Positions 1 to 9,586 of a DNA stretch of 64,000 nt are shown in pieces (position 1 is the first letter of the stretch; every line of letters begins with the position of its first letter). Position numbers and translations under genes: made by a program. The notes under the pieces are model-generated. The model searched no databases and had not been told where the DNA came from. It was given only the letters and a program-made list of their open reading frames with translations. Source of the stretch: Alkalihalobacillus trypoxylicola (lineage in GTDB: Bacteria; Bacillota; Bacilli; Bacillales; Bacillaceae_D); the NCBI RefSeq assembly GCF_001590785.1, contig NZ_LTAO01000023.1:514100-578099 (forward strand). Direction: 5' to 3'.

Positions 1-567
1 TACACGAAGCGTATTAGAATCGCCGAAGTCTGCTACCGTATCCACCTCGGCACCATCAATTTTAATGACGGCCAAATCGGTTAGTACATCCTCTCCAACA
101 ACCTCTGCTTCTACTCTTGTTCCGTCAGATAACGAAACCTCAATCTGGGTCGCTCCTTCAATCACATGCTGATTCGTCACCACATAGGCTTCGTCATCGG
201 TGACTTTATAAACAACTCCTGACCCGGTTCCTTCACCAGACATTCCTAAAAAGCCTGATTGCTGAATGTTAATAACCCCGACCACTGCATCAGATACAGT
301 GTCGACAATTTCAGTAATGTCTGTATTGACTGAATACGATACAGATTGTAAATCACTAGGCTCATTTGGGGTGACGATTTCATTTTCTACATTTGCTTGC
401 TCGCCGCCTGATTCATAAGGCAGCCAGCCTTGATCCGCTAAAAAAGGCAAAGCAAGTAATACTGCCGCAGCTCCGACAACCGCTCCAATAAAAGCCGGTA
501 TTACCGAGCTACTTTTTCTTGGTGTTCGACTAGAACGCTCTGAGACATGTTCATCATAATAGCCCAT
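1..567 (-). CDS. htrC: HtrA-family trypsin-like serine protease, partial (C-terminus outside window)
   Basis: Membrane-anchored HtrA/DegP-type protease that degrades or refolds misfolded exported proteins. Only the first 189 codons are present. I see a basic cytoplasmic head, one membrane segment at about residues 22-43, an acidic linker, then the start of the trypsin-like domain with the catalytic His (TNQHVIEG, H134) and Asp (LTDLAVIKID, D164); the catalytic Ser and the PDZ domain lie beyond base 1. The ATG is preceded by a strong GGGAGGT ribosome site. It is the last gene of the wal locus, as yycK/htrC is in B. subtilis. The 262-nt gap to walJ may carry its own promoter, but I could not pick one. 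The paralogue name (htrA, htrB or htrC) rests on synteny only. Confidence 0.93.
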   Translation of the reverse strand, partial: MGYYDEHVSERSSRTPRKSSSVIPAFIGAVVGAAAVLLALPFLADQGWLPYESGGEQANVENEIVTPNEPSDLQSVSYSVNTDITEIVDTVSDAVVGVINIQQSGFLGMSGEGTGSGVVYKVTDDEAYVVTNQHVIEGATQIEVSLSDGTRVEAEVVGEDVLTDLAVIKIDGAEVDTVADFGDSNTLRV

Positions 568-829
568 GCCCTGACCTCCCTTTATATCAATCTCCTACTA
601 TTCTTAACATACAATAATCACTGAAAAAAAACGAAGAATTTGCTTCACGAATGATCGACAAAATGCTTCAACTTTTTTGAAATAAGTACGTAACTGTAAA
701 GATACTACAAAAACGTTGAATATAAAGCGTTCATTACGTGTTTCCCTCATAATCGCTTATTCTATGTAACGCTTTCGCTCTTTTTCAGCTTACATAATGT
801 TATTATTACCGTTTCTAATTTATTTCAAA

Positions 830-1624
830 CTAGACAACGGTAAGTGCGGTTGGAATGATCGGGTCGGTATCATAGAGCTCAAATTGCTCATTGACAGCTT
901 GATTTTGCTGTTGAAGCACCTGCTCACATGTTAAACGCGCTAAGTCCTTCATATTGTTATCCATACTAAGGTGCGCTAAATAAATTCGTTTCGTTTCATC
1001 GGTAATAACCTCGCTTAAGGCCATCGCGGCATCCTCATTGCTCACATGACCGACATCGCTGAGGATGCGTCTCTTTATGCTCCAAGGATATCGACCCATT
1101 TGCAGCATATTGATATCATGATTTGATTCAAACACAAACATATTTGAGCCTTTAATGGTTCCTTTAATTCGGTCACTAACATAGCCCATATCGGTTGCTA
1201 GTGTTAGCTTGCGACCTTGGTGGTGAAATACATAAAACATCGGCTCGGCCGCATCATGAGAGACGCCAAACGATTCGACCTCTAAATCACCGAAGCTTTT
1301 ACTTTCACCGATTTCAAAATGGAACTTTTGGGCGGTTTCTATTTGGCCTAGATGTCCCTCCATTGCTTGCCACGTTTTTGCATTCGCATATATCGGTAGC
1401 TGATGCTTTCTCGCAAAAATACCGACCCCTTTTATATGATCACTATGCTCATGCGTGACGAGAATTCCATCTAGTTCCTTAGGGTCTCGATTAATTTGTG
1501 TAAACAGCTCATTCATTTTTTTTCCACTAAGACCAGCATCAATTAATAAACGATGCTGATCGGTTTCTACATACATAGCATTTCCTGTACTACCACTTGC
1601 TAGCACACTAAATCTTAGTGTCAT
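830..1624 (-). CDS. walJ: MBL-fold metallohydrolase WalJ (YycJ)
   Basis: Cytoplasmic metallo-beta-lactamase-fold protein of 264 residues encoded in the WalRK operon. Family members are 5'-3' exonuclease-like enzymes linked to cell-wall and DNA-replication coordination; the exact substrate is unsettled. The metal-binding signature THEHSDH sits at residues 57-63, with further ligands in VSHDA and the C-terminal LAHLS. Length matches the family. The ATG has a GGAGTGAGG ribosome site. It lies 89 nt downstream of walI, so it is probably part of the same transcript, and it is followed by htrC as in B. subtilis. Confidence 0.95.
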   Translation of the reverse strand: MTLRFSVLASGSTGNAMYVETDQHRLLIDAGLSGKKMNELFTQINRDPKELDGILVTHEHSDHIKGVGIFARKHQLPIYANAKTWQAMEGHLGQIETAQKFHFEIGESKSFGDLEVESFGVSHDAAEPMFYVFHHQGRKLTLATDMGYVSDRIKGTIKGSNMFVFESNHDINMLQMGRYPWSIKRRILSDVGHVSNEDAAMALSEVITDETKRIYLAHLSMDNNMKDLARLTCEQVLQQQNQAVNEQFELYDTDPIIPTALTVV

Positions 1625-1713
1625 ACTTCCTCACTCCAGTTTCCTCACATAAGGCTATTAAGCGAACAGAATGTGTCACAGCTTATTTCTCTAGCGATTT
1701 CCCCTTTAGAGAA

Positions 1714-2562
1714 CTATTCGTCTGCTTCTTCGTCTTCGCCTTCTATGATTTCCTCTATATCTTCGAGCTCTTCATCCTCTTCTGCACTGCTTAACTGCTG
1801 AACATCACTTTCGATCGCATGAACTAAATAAATATTTTCACCGATTTCAATTCGCCACATCGGTGCATAAACAAGGTCCTCATTTTCTAACGGAATGCTA
1901 CTATAATAGCCATAATCGATATTTGTAATTGTATCATTCATTTTCAAAAATTGATTGTTCAAAAGTACCTCTAACGCTTTTAAATAGGAAATGACTTCGT
2001 TCTCGCTTCCTATTCGAGAGAATTCATTGAGGCGCTGCTGATAGCCTGTTATTTCTCTTTCCTCATTCAAATAAAGAATAAGAGGTTCATAGCTGTTTGA
2101 ATAGGCGGTATGCTCTTTATAGGTTTGGAAAAGAAGAATTTCATTTTCCTCTTCCTCATAGCTTCCATAACGGTATTCAGCACTAGAAATGATAAAATTG
2201 GTTAAAAAATCTCGTAAATCGACCCCGAATTGATCCTCAGATAAATAATAGGGCTCATCGAGAACGGAATGAATAACCTTTTGTTCATCATCGATAAAAA
2301 CGGCAGTTTGATTTTCTAACCGGCCTCGTAACGCATCGGAAATTTCTACGTTTTTGCCAATAATATGATAATCCTTACTACTGACCTCAGGTATTTCCCC
2401 TTCAATCGTAATGTTATTTCCTTTTAAGCGCTCTTGAATCGTCACCTCAGGAATGAGACTAATCGTATTCAAACGCTCTTTTTCAATGAGCTGATAGGTC
2501 AAAAATAGATTAAGAAAGAGGAAGGTAATAATTAGTATCGTTTTTGTTTTACTCCAATTCAT
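1714..2562 (-). CDS. walI: WalK regulator WalI (YycI)
   Basis: Single-pass membrane protein of 282 residues that acts with WalH as a negative regulator of the histidine kinase WalK; both contact WalK through their membrane helices and extracellular domains. The single N-terminal membrane helix is at about residues 7-25 and the rest is extracellular. The C-terminal 25 residues are almost all Glu/Asp, an acidic tail that I do not recall from B. subtilis YycI. The start overlaps the end of walH by 14 nt, indicating translational coupling. Identification rests on operon position, topology and the YycI-like sequence. Confidence 0.93.
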   Translation of the reverse strand: MNWSKTKTILIITFLFLNLFLTYQLIEKERLNTISLIPEVTIQERLKGNNITIEGEIPEVSSKDYHIIGKNVEISDALRGRLENQTAVFIDDEQKVIHSVLDEPYYLSEDQFGVDLRDFLTNFIISSAEYRYGSYEEEENEILLFQTYKEHTAYSNSYEPLILYLNEEREITGYQQRLNEFSRIGSENEVISYLKALEVLLNNQFLKMNDTITNIDYGYYSSIPLENEDLVYAPMWRIEIGENIYLVHAIESDVQQLSSAEEDEELEDIEEIIEGEDEEADE

Positions 2563-3913
2563 TTCCTTCCTCCTCGTTTATAGCAGCTTCAGCTTCCTTT
2601 AAATCCGGCTTAAACCAGCGTCCATCATACTGAATAAACCATGCAGGGACGAGCGTTACATATGAGGTATCTCGCTTTCTCATATCATAACCGACCATCA
2701 CCTTACTCACTTTTGAAAGATCAAAGGTCATCTGCTGATCCATAAATTGCTGGTGCATAACCTCTAGTAGCTCCTCACCTGAAAGAAGCTTCACTTCACT
2801 AGAGTGAATAATATTACTTGGCTGAGATTCAATCGCAAACAACGGCCTTGAATAGCCAACCGTTTGCCCACCCGTACGAGTGACCGTCAGCTTCATTAAA
2901 TCCTCATCCATATATCGTAAAACAGGAAGGTGATTCACCATCATCCGGAAGACAGCTTCCTCTCGTCCATCTAGAGAGGTCCAGCTCCATAGGTGATAAT
3001 CATCGGTAAAGCCACCGTGTCCATTGATATAATCAAAGCTTGATTCGACTATCTGTCTAGAGCTTGGCTCAGAGCTATCCGACAATACGGGATAATGGAA
3101 ATCCATCATATCCTCCTGACGAGTGACCTCCAAAATACGACTTCCATCCGTATAAAAGGTTCCGCCCTCTTGAATGGTAGGATTCACAACCGATGGGTTT
3201 GGAAATAGTAATCTTTGAAAGAAATCGATCGAAATCGACCTCGTTGTGTAAGAATACGTTCGTGCCTTCACTCGCTCTGTTGGTATATAAATTTGCTCCG
3301 CATAATTGTCGGTTTCTAACAGGTCTTTAATCGGCTTGGCTGGCTCAAATCCGTCCATCGAATCTAGCACGATCGATTGGAACATATTGCCGTCTAAAGA
3401 GCTTCTTAATACATAGGTCATCGGACCATTAGTTGAATATAGCTGAATAAATAGTTGTCCTTCCTCTGTAAAAAGAAACATCCGGTCTACGGATTCTAAT
3501 GGAATAAAAAGCTCTTCCTCTTCCTGACGAAATAAATCCGTGAACACATCAATCGGAATATTCGTTGGGAAAATAATCTCTAGGCCATCTTGGTCACGCA
3601 TTGGAAAAAAATTAGAGTTTGTTGAAACTTCTCCCTCTATTAGCTCTTGAAAAATTCTCGGATAGATTTGCTGATATTCATCGCTTTCTATCGGAATCAA
3701 ATAGTTTTCATTGTCATTGTGCACGACTAAGCTTTCAGGCTTAATAACCTCTCTTAGCTCTTTCTCTTCATTCGTTAAAGGTTCTGTAGGTGAAATGTTA
3801 TTACTATTCAACCATTCAATATCCGGCTGAAACGTCCACATTTCCCAAGTTAGTAATAGACTTAGAGCAACTAGCCCTGTTAATAGCCAATTTTTTGTCT
3901 GTTCGTGGCTCAC
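2549..3913 (-). CDS. walH: WalK regulator WalH (YycH)
   Basis: Bitopic membrane protein of 454 residues that works with WalI to restrain WalK kinase activity. One membrane helix is visible at about residues 9-26, followed by a large extracytoplasmic domain of the YycH family. It is very acidic (many Glu/Asp), as expected for a protein outside an alkaliphile or halotolerant cell, although that link is inference. The start overlaps the walK stop by 4 nt (ATGA) and its 3' end overlaps walI, so walK-walH-walI are translationally coupled. Confidence 0.94.
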   Translation of the reverse strand: MSHEQTKNWLLTGLVALSLLLTWEMWTFQPDIEWLNSNNISPTEPLTNEEKELREVIKPESLVVHNDNENYLIPIESDEYQQIYPRIFQELIEGEVSTNSNFFPMRDQDGLEIIFPTNIPIDVFTDLFRQEEEELFIPLESVDRMFLFTEEGQLFIQLYSTNGPMTYVLRSSLDGNMFQSIVLDSMDGFEPAKPIKDLLETDNYAEQIYIPTERVKARTYSYTTRSISIDFFQRLLFPNPSVVNPTIQEGGTFYTDGSRILEVTRQEDMMDFHYPVLSDSSEPSSRQIVESSFDYINGHGGFTDDYHLWSWTSLDGREEAVFRMMVNHLPVLRYMDEDLMKLTVTRTGGQTVGYSRPLFAIESQPSNIIHSSEVKLLSGEELLEVMHQQFMDQQMTFDLSKVSKVMVGYDMRKRDTSYVTLVPAWFIQYDGRWFKPDLKEAEAAINEEEGNELE

Positions 3914-5739
3914 CTACTCCCCTCCTTTATAGTTGTGAAAGGTAGTGTAAAGAAGATGGTAGTCCCCTTCCCATACATGCTTTCTACCCAAATTTCACCT
4001 TGATGTGCCTGAACAAGCTCCTTAGCAATCGCTAAGCCAAGGCCTGTTCCGCCAATGCTTCTCGCTCTTGCCTTGTCCACTCGGTAAAAGCGGTCAAAGA
4101 TTTTACTTTGACTTTCTCTAGGAATTCCCATTCCTTGGTCGGCAATGCTCACATGGACATTTTGACCAAGCTGCTCCATCCTAATCGTGACATTTCCTCC
4201 ATCTGGCGAATATTTCATCGCATTGGAAATGATATTATCTAAAACCTGTGTTAGCTTATCACGGTCAATTTTGACATAGGCTAACTGAGCGGAAATCTCG
4301 CGAATAAAGTGAATGTTGCGCTTGGATGCAATCATATCAAAGCGATCGATCACCTCATGAAGATACATCGAAAAATCAACGGTGCTTAAGCTCAATTGAT
4401 AATCACGGCTATCAATTTTCGATAATTGCAGCAGGTCGTTGACAAGTCGGATCATTCGCTCGGTTTCATTTTGTGTCACATTTAAAAAGCGTGGTGCCAG
4501 CTCTTTATCGTCAATTGCTCCGTCCTCTAATGCTTCTAAATAGCTTTTCATCGTCGTAAGAGGCGTCCGTAATTCGTGAGAAACATTGGCGACAAACTCG
4601 CGACGCTCCTGCTCGATTTGCTCCTGCTCGGTCACATCATGCAGGACAGTAATAATTCCGTTAATCGGCCCATCATCTTCTTGAATGACAGAGAAATTCG
4701 CTTGTAGCATATAATCCTTTTTTTCATCACTAAAATCCAATTTGAGCGATTCATCATGGTCAAATAAATCATTTACCTCATAGGAATCGGTTAGCTGCAG
4801 AACCTCTGTAATCGGCTTACGAATCACCTCATAGGTTGCTTTCCCTAATAGCTCCTCGGCTCTTTTGTTCATCAATATGACGACCCCAAATTCGTCCGTC
4901 GCAATCACACCATCAGTCATATGCCCAAGCACAGAGCTGAGCTTCTTTTGCTCTCGGTCTCTTGTGGTCGTTGCTTCATGCAGCTTTGAGGTTAAATCGT
5001 TAAAGGAAGTGGCTAGCTGACCAATTTCATCATGGCTATACACTTGAACCTTTCTCGAAAAATCACCGTGGCCCATTCTTAAGGTTTGCTTTCTCATATC
5101 AATGATCGGTGCTGTAATCGTTCTCGTCAGCATAATCATTAAAATGACCGTTATTCCTAGTGCAATAAAGGTACCCGTTAATAAAATCGTATTAATTTGC
5201 TGCATCTGGTCGTAAATATTTTCAATTGATGCTTCAATATAAATCGCCCCGATTGTCGCCCCATTCGCTATTCCTGGCTCTTGAATCGGTGCGGTCATTA
5301 CTTGTACGCGATCACCTGTCTTCGGGTCTCTGAGCAGGTTTTCTCCAGAAGTGCTTCCGACCAATGCACGCTTAACTAGTACCTCTCCGCTCTGCTGCCC
5401 TACTAAATGCCTTTTTGATATATCAGAGGTTGCCAATACGACCTGATTGGCGTTGACGACCATTACCTCTGCATCCTCTGTCGTAAAAATATCTCGAAGC
5501 ACTGAGTCAATTTCACTACCGATGCTGTCAGAGTCACCCTCGGTCATAATTTGCCCTAGATTATAGGAAAGAAAGCGCGCCTGCTCAGTAAGAGCATCAA
5601 AATGACTACTTCTTAACTGATCCTCTAGCTGCTTCGTAAAATAAACCCCCATAATCTGCATCGCAATGAGAATTAATAAGACATAAATAATGATTAATTT
5701 AAATTGGATCGATTTAAAAAAACCAACCTTTTGCTTCAT
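3910..5739 (-). CDS. walK: Sensor histidine kinase WalK (YycG)
   Basis: Essential membrane sensor kinase (609 residues) that phosphorylates WalR to control peptidoglycan hydrolases and wall synthesis. Domains in order: membrane helix 12-31, extracellular Cache/PAS-like domain 34-180, membrane helix 183-204, HAMP 205-257, cytoplasmic PAS 265-370, HisKA with phospho-acceptor H388 (SHELRTP) and a HATPase domain with the N box, DQGMGI and GGTGLGLA motifs. The four residues that bind zinc in the Staphylococcus aureus WalK PAS domain appear conserved here as H273, D276, H367 and E371. The gene starts directly at the end of walR (coordinates abut) and overlaps walH by 4 nt. Confidence 0.97.
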   Translation of the reverse strand: MKQKVGFFKSIQFKLIIIYVLLILIAMQIMGVYFTKQLEDQLRSSHFDALTEQARFLSYNLGQIMTEGDSDSIGSEIDSVLRDIFTTEDAEVMVVNANQVVLATSDISKRHLVGQQSGEVLVKRALVGSTSGENLLRDPKTGDRVQVMTAPIQEPGIANGATIGAIYIEASIENIYDQMQQINTILLTGTFIALGITVILMIMLTRTITAPIIDMRKQTLRMGHGDFSRKVQVYSHDEIGQLATSFNDLTSKLHEATTTRDREQKKLSSVLGHMTDGVIATDEFGVVILMNKRAEELLGKATYEVIRKPITEVLQLTDSYEVNDLFDHDESLKLDFSDEKKDYMLQANFSVIQEDDGPINGIITVLHDVTEQEQIEQERREFVANVSHELRTPLTTMKSYLEALEDGAIDDKELAPRFLNVTQNETERMIRLVNDLLQLSKIDSRDYQLSLSTVDFSMYLHEVIDRFDMIASKRNIHFIREISAQLAYVKIDRDKLTQVLDNIISNAMKYSPDGGNVTIRMEQLGQNVHVSIADQGMGIPRESQSKIFDRFYRVDKARARSIGGTGLGLAIAKELVQAHQGEIWVESMYGKGTTIFFTLPFTTIKEGSR

Positions 5740-6450
5740 TTAGGTTTGCTCCATCGGCTCCGGTGAGGCTAGATAATAGCCGACACCTCTTCTCGTAATA
5801 ATCCAGGTCGGGTAGCTTGGATTGTCTTCCACCTTTTCTCTTAATCGTCTCACCGTTACATCGACGGTACGAACATCACCAAAATAATCATAGCCCCATA
5901 CCGCTTGCAATAAATGCTCTCTCGTCATAACTTGTCCTAAATGCTTTGCTAGATAATGGATTAATTCAAACTCACGGTGAGTCAGCTCGATCGTTTCTCC
6001 ACGTTTTTTCACCTGATAAGCATCTGGATAAATCGTTAAATCACCAATTGCTAGCTCTTTTTGGGTCGAGGTTTCATCTGCGCTTACCTTGTGACGGCGT
6101 AGGTTTGCCTTCACTCTCGCCAATAGCTCTCTTGTGCTAAAGGGCTTTGTCACATAATCGTCTGCTCCAAGCTCTAGCCCTAAAACCTTATCTATTTCTG
6201 AATCCTTTGCGGTTAACATAATAATCGGAACATCCGATTTCTTTCGGACCTCACGACATACCTCCATACCATCCTTATGCGGAAGCATAATATCAAGTAA
6301 AATAAGGTCGGGATCAAATGTATCTACCTGAGTTAAAGCGTCTACGCCATCATAGGCACAGACGACTTGAAATCCTTCTTTTTCTAAATTAAATTTTAAT
6401 ATATCTGCAATTGGACGTTCATCATCTACAACTAAAATTCGTTTATCCAT
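5740..6450 (-). CDS. walR: Response regulator WalR (YycF)
   Basis: OmpR/PhoB-class essential response regulator controlling autolysins and wall metabolism. Receiver domain residues 1-120 with phospho-acceptor D53 (LLDIMLP) and conserved Thr101, the residue reported as a Ser/Thr-kinase site in WalR; winged-helix DNA-binding domain at about 130-232. I start at the ATG giving [11 protein letters not shown] (236 residues, the family length). A TTG nine bases upstream is in frame but sits only 2 nt from the AGGAG ribosome site, too close. First gene of the walRKHIJ operon. The roughly 400-nt leader region upstream carries a terminator-like hairpin described separately. Confidence 0.97.
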   Translation of the reverse strand: MDKRILVVDDERPIADILKFNLEKEGFQVVCAYDGVDALTQVDTFDPDLILLDIMLPHKDGMEVCREVRKKSDVPIIMLTAKDSEIDKVLGLELGADDYVTKPFSTRELLARVKANLRRHKVSADETSTQKELAIGDLTIYPDAYQVKKRGETIELTHREFELIHYLAKHLGQVMTREHLLQAVWGYDYFGDVRTVDVTVRRLREKVEDNPSYPTWIITRRGVGYYLASPEPMEQT

Positions 6451-6617
6451 CTTAATCAACGCTCCTATTCTAAGCTATTGTTCAGCCTTCATTCTTTTAG
6501 TTTATCACAATTTATGAAAATACTTCATGTATCGAAATCGCTTCCTCATCACTTCTTTATGAAACGACTTTTCACCTGCTAAAATTATCTCTTTTTCAGA
6601 GCTTTTTTGCCACTTTG

Positions 6618-6649
6618 AAAAAACGCCTCTGCTTTTATAAACAGAGACG
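6618..6649 (-). terminator. Rho-independent terminator upstream of walR
   Basis: Read on the minus strand, an 8-bp stem (CGTCTCTG / CAGAGGCG, one G-T wobble) with a 10-nt loop is followed by six T. It lies 168 nt before the walR start and about 215 nt after the terminator of the upstream lipoprotein gene, so it must end some other minus-strand transcript or act as a leader attenuator. Confidence 0.65.
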
Positions 6650-6758
6650 ATGATAGACGTTCTTCAATAAAATGTATATAGGCCGTGCTAGGTCATGACA
6701 GAATCGCTCGTCTATGATCGCTTATTTCAATCTTACAGCGAAGCTTTCGGCTATAATC
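6618..6758 (-). ncRNA. Candidate small RNA or walR leader transcript
   Basis: The 413-nt space between walR and the lipoprotein-gene terminator has no open frame on either strand that I can support. On the minus strand it contains an extended -10 (TGCTAAAAT, 6765-6773) with no good -35, and about 140 nt later the terminator hairpin at 6618-6649. Together these could define a short untranslated transcript. I do not recognise a known RNA family. The evidence is only the promoter-terminator pairing. Confidence 0.25.
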
Positions 6759-6863
6759 TTTTCTATTTTAGCACGAAGCACTACCGAAGAGTGGCCCTTT
6801 CAGAAAATGACATCAAAATGTAAAATCATTACCAATATTTATCGGTTTTCATTGATATGCTAG

Positions 6864-6893
6864 TAAAAAAGAGCCCTCACGAGAGAGCCCTTA
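6864..6893 (-). terminator. Terminator of the small lipoprotein gene
   Basis: On the minus strand the RNA can form an 8-10 bp stem (AAGGGCTCTC / GAGGGCTCTT, closed with two G-U pairs) with a TCGT loop, followed by a run of T. Because the pairing uses G-U wobbles it works only on the minus strand. It starts 15 nt past the stop codon of the gene at 6908-7294. Confidence 0.7.
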
Positions 6894-6907
6894 ACTGAAA
6901 TTCATTG

Positions 6908-7294
6908 TTATCCTTCCACAATTTGATAGTACTTTTGGAGCTCTCCATCTATTTCAACGAGTAAGACATCTTCTCTTTCCTTTGCTGAATACACCTTTGT
7001 ACCGACAGGAAGCTTATTCGACGCACCGTCCTCGAAGTTTTGATACCTTTCATGCTGTTCGGTAATTTCAAAGAGTTCGGCATCCTTCGTTAAGTCTAAT
7101 TCATCGACCCAACGAATATTCGTCTGATAAATAACCTCTTCATATTGAAAAATGTCGGCAGCTGGATCGCCTTCTAATACATCACTTGCTGTAATCTCCC
7201 CTGTTGATACCACTATCTCTTGGTCGCTGTTCAACGAGCAGTTTGACAAACTTAATAGCATCATAATTGATAATGACAAAACCTGTAACTTCAC
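6908..7294 (-). CDS. Small predicted lipoprotein of unknown function
   Basis: I do not recognise this family. The product (128 residues) has a type II signal peptide ending in the lipobox LSNC, so it should be diacylglyceryl-anchored on the outer face of the membrane, followed by an acidic soluble domain of about 105 residues. I start at a GTG eight bases after a strong AGGGGG ribosome site; an ATG 21 nt further upstream is in frame but has the ribosome site inside its coding sequence. It stands alone between the tRNA cluster and walR and has its own terminator, so it is probably monocistronic. Confidence 0.75.
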   Translation of the reverse strand: MKLQVLSLSIMMLLSLSNCSLNSDQEIVVSTGEITASDVLEGDPAADIFQYEEVIYQTNIRWVDELDLTKDAELFEITEQHERYQNFEDGASNKLPVGTKVYSAKEREDVLLVEIDGELQKYYQIVEG

Positions 7295-7439
7295 CCTTAT
7301 TTCCCCCTTTTCCATATATAACGGGATTTCAATAAAAAAGGTTTCAAATGGATTGGAAATACATTCAATGATTGTGGATCCTTTAATTCAATGGGAGATA
7401 CTTCTCCATAAGATAGATGTAAAAAGAAATTTAGACAAT

Positions 7440-7466
7440 AAAAAAAGCATGCGTCTTATGCATACT
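7440..7466 (-). terminator. Terminator of the tRNA cluster
   Basis: Minus-strand stem AGTATGC / GCATGCT with a 7-nt loop and a following run of T, 40 nt downstream of the tRNA-Phe 3' end. Confidence 0.7.
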
Positions 7467-7505
7467 GAGTAAAATTTCGCTATTTAACTGATACTTGTGA
7501 AAAAA

Positions 7506-7581
7506 TGGTGGCTTGGGACGGAATCGAACCGCCGACACATGGATTTTCAGTCCATTGCTCTACCGACTGAGCTACCAAGCC
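7506..7581 (-). tRNA. tRNA-Phe (anticodon GAA)
   Basis: Complete 76-nt cloverleaf including an encoded CCA end. The acceptor arm GGCTTGG pairs with CCAAGCC, the discriminator is A, and the T arm contains GGTTCGATTCC. The anticodon loop CTGAAAA reads GAA. Last gene of the four-tRNA unit. Confidence 0.97.
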
Positions 7582-7603
7582 TCAATATGTATTAAAGAAA
7601 TCA

Positions 7604-7680
7604 TGGCGGTCCGGACGGGACTCGAACCCGCGACCTCCTGCGTGACAGGCAGGCATTCTAACCAACTGAACTACCGGACC
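7604..7680 (-). tRNA. tRNA-Asp (anticodon GTC)
   Basis: Complete 77-nt cloverleaf with encoded CCA. The acceptor arm is GGTCCGG / CCGGACC with discriminator G, as expected for tRNA-Asp. The anticodon loop CTGTCAC reads GTC and the T arm is GGGTTCGAGTCCC. Confidence 0.97.
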
Positions 7681-7692
7681 TTATGTATTTAA

Positions 7693-7767
7693 TGGTGACC
7701 CGTACGGGATTCGAACCCGTGTTACCGCCGTGAAAGGGCGGTGTCTTAACCGCTTGACCAACGGGCC
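7693..7767 (-). tRNA. tRNA-Glu (anticodon TTC)
   Basis: Complete 75-nt cloverleaf with encoded CCA. The acceptor arm is GGCCCGT / ACGGGTC. The anticodon loop CTTTCAC reads TTC and the T arm is GGGTTCGAATCCC. Only 12 nt separate it from tRNA-Asp. Confidence 0.97.
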
Positions 7768-7791
7768 AATACACTTACTTCATAAGAGTAA

Positions 7792-7867
7792 TGGTGAGCC
7801 ATGAAGGACTTGAACCTTCGACCCTCTGATTAAAAGTCAGATGCTCTACCGACTGAGCTAATGGCTC
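7792..7867 (-). tRNA. tRNA-Lys (anticodon TTT)
   Basis: Complete 76-nt cloverleaf with encoded CCA. The acceptor arm is GAGCCAT / ATGGCTC with discriminator A. The anticodon loop CTTTTAA reads TTT. First tRNA of the unit, 37 nt downstream of the promoter -10 box. Confidence 0.97.
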
Positions 7868-7904
7868 ATTAAACTAGCTTGTCTCTGTCTTAGCGACAAG
7901 ATTT

Positions 7905-7933
7905 ATAATAGCACAGACAATATTCGACTGCAA
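7905..7933 (-). promoter_or_regulatory. SigA promoter of the tRNA-Lys-Glu-Asp-Phe operon
   Basis: Minus-strand -35 TTGCAG, 17-nt spacer, -10 TATTAT, then a short leader containing a small hairpin (CTTGTC ... GACAAG) before tRNA-Lys. Confidence 0.8.
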
Positions 7934-8015
7934 GTATTTTTATAAAATAATTTTAAGTTTTTTTCTGTCGAATTCATGCTGTCCCGATTTTCTCCATAAG
8001 CATATCGAAAACGAT

Positions 8016-8047
8016 GCGAAAACGCAAGGATTTACTTGCGTTTTCGC
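8016..8047 (-). terminator. purA terminator
   Basis: Perfect 13-bp stem (GCGAAAACGCAAG and its complement) with a 6-nt loop, starting 12 nt beyond the purA stop codon. It also isolates the tRNA promoter from purA transcription. The T run lies within the stem arm rather than after it. Confidence 0.75.
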
Positions 8048-8058
8048 GATCTTCTCTA

Positions 8059-9430
<1,372 letters not shown>

Positions 9431-9431
9431 T

Positions 9432-9481
9432 AAACCCGAACATTATTGTATATATTTTTTCATTTTGTTCGTATAGCGAAC
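9432..9481 (-). promoter_or_regulatory. Candidate PurR operator upstream of purA
   Basis: Immediately upstream of the purA -35 box, 9432-9444 (AAACCCGAACATT on the plus strand) matches the B. subtilis PurBox consensus AWWWCCGAACWWT at 12 of 13 positions. A second, weaker and inverted CGAAC core follows at 9467-9471, and a further CGAAC at 9477-9481. Paired inverted PurBoxes upstream of purA are known in B. subtilis; the spacing here is a little longer than usual. Confidence 0.5.
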
Positions 9482-9530
9482 TTTCTCTTATTAACGGCTA
9501 CTTGGTGATACAGTTTTTGAAATCGACCAG

Positions 9531-9564
9531 AAAAAGAAGCCTCTGAGACAGAACCACAGAGGCT
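9531..9564 (-). terminator. Terminator of the LTD-phosphoesterase surface-protein gene
   Basis: Minus-strand stem AGCCTCTG / CAGAGGCT with a loop of about 10 nt, followed by TTCTTTTTC, 23 nt past the stop codon. Confidence 0.75.
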
Positions 9565-9586
9565 TTTCAATCATATTCAGTCTTAT

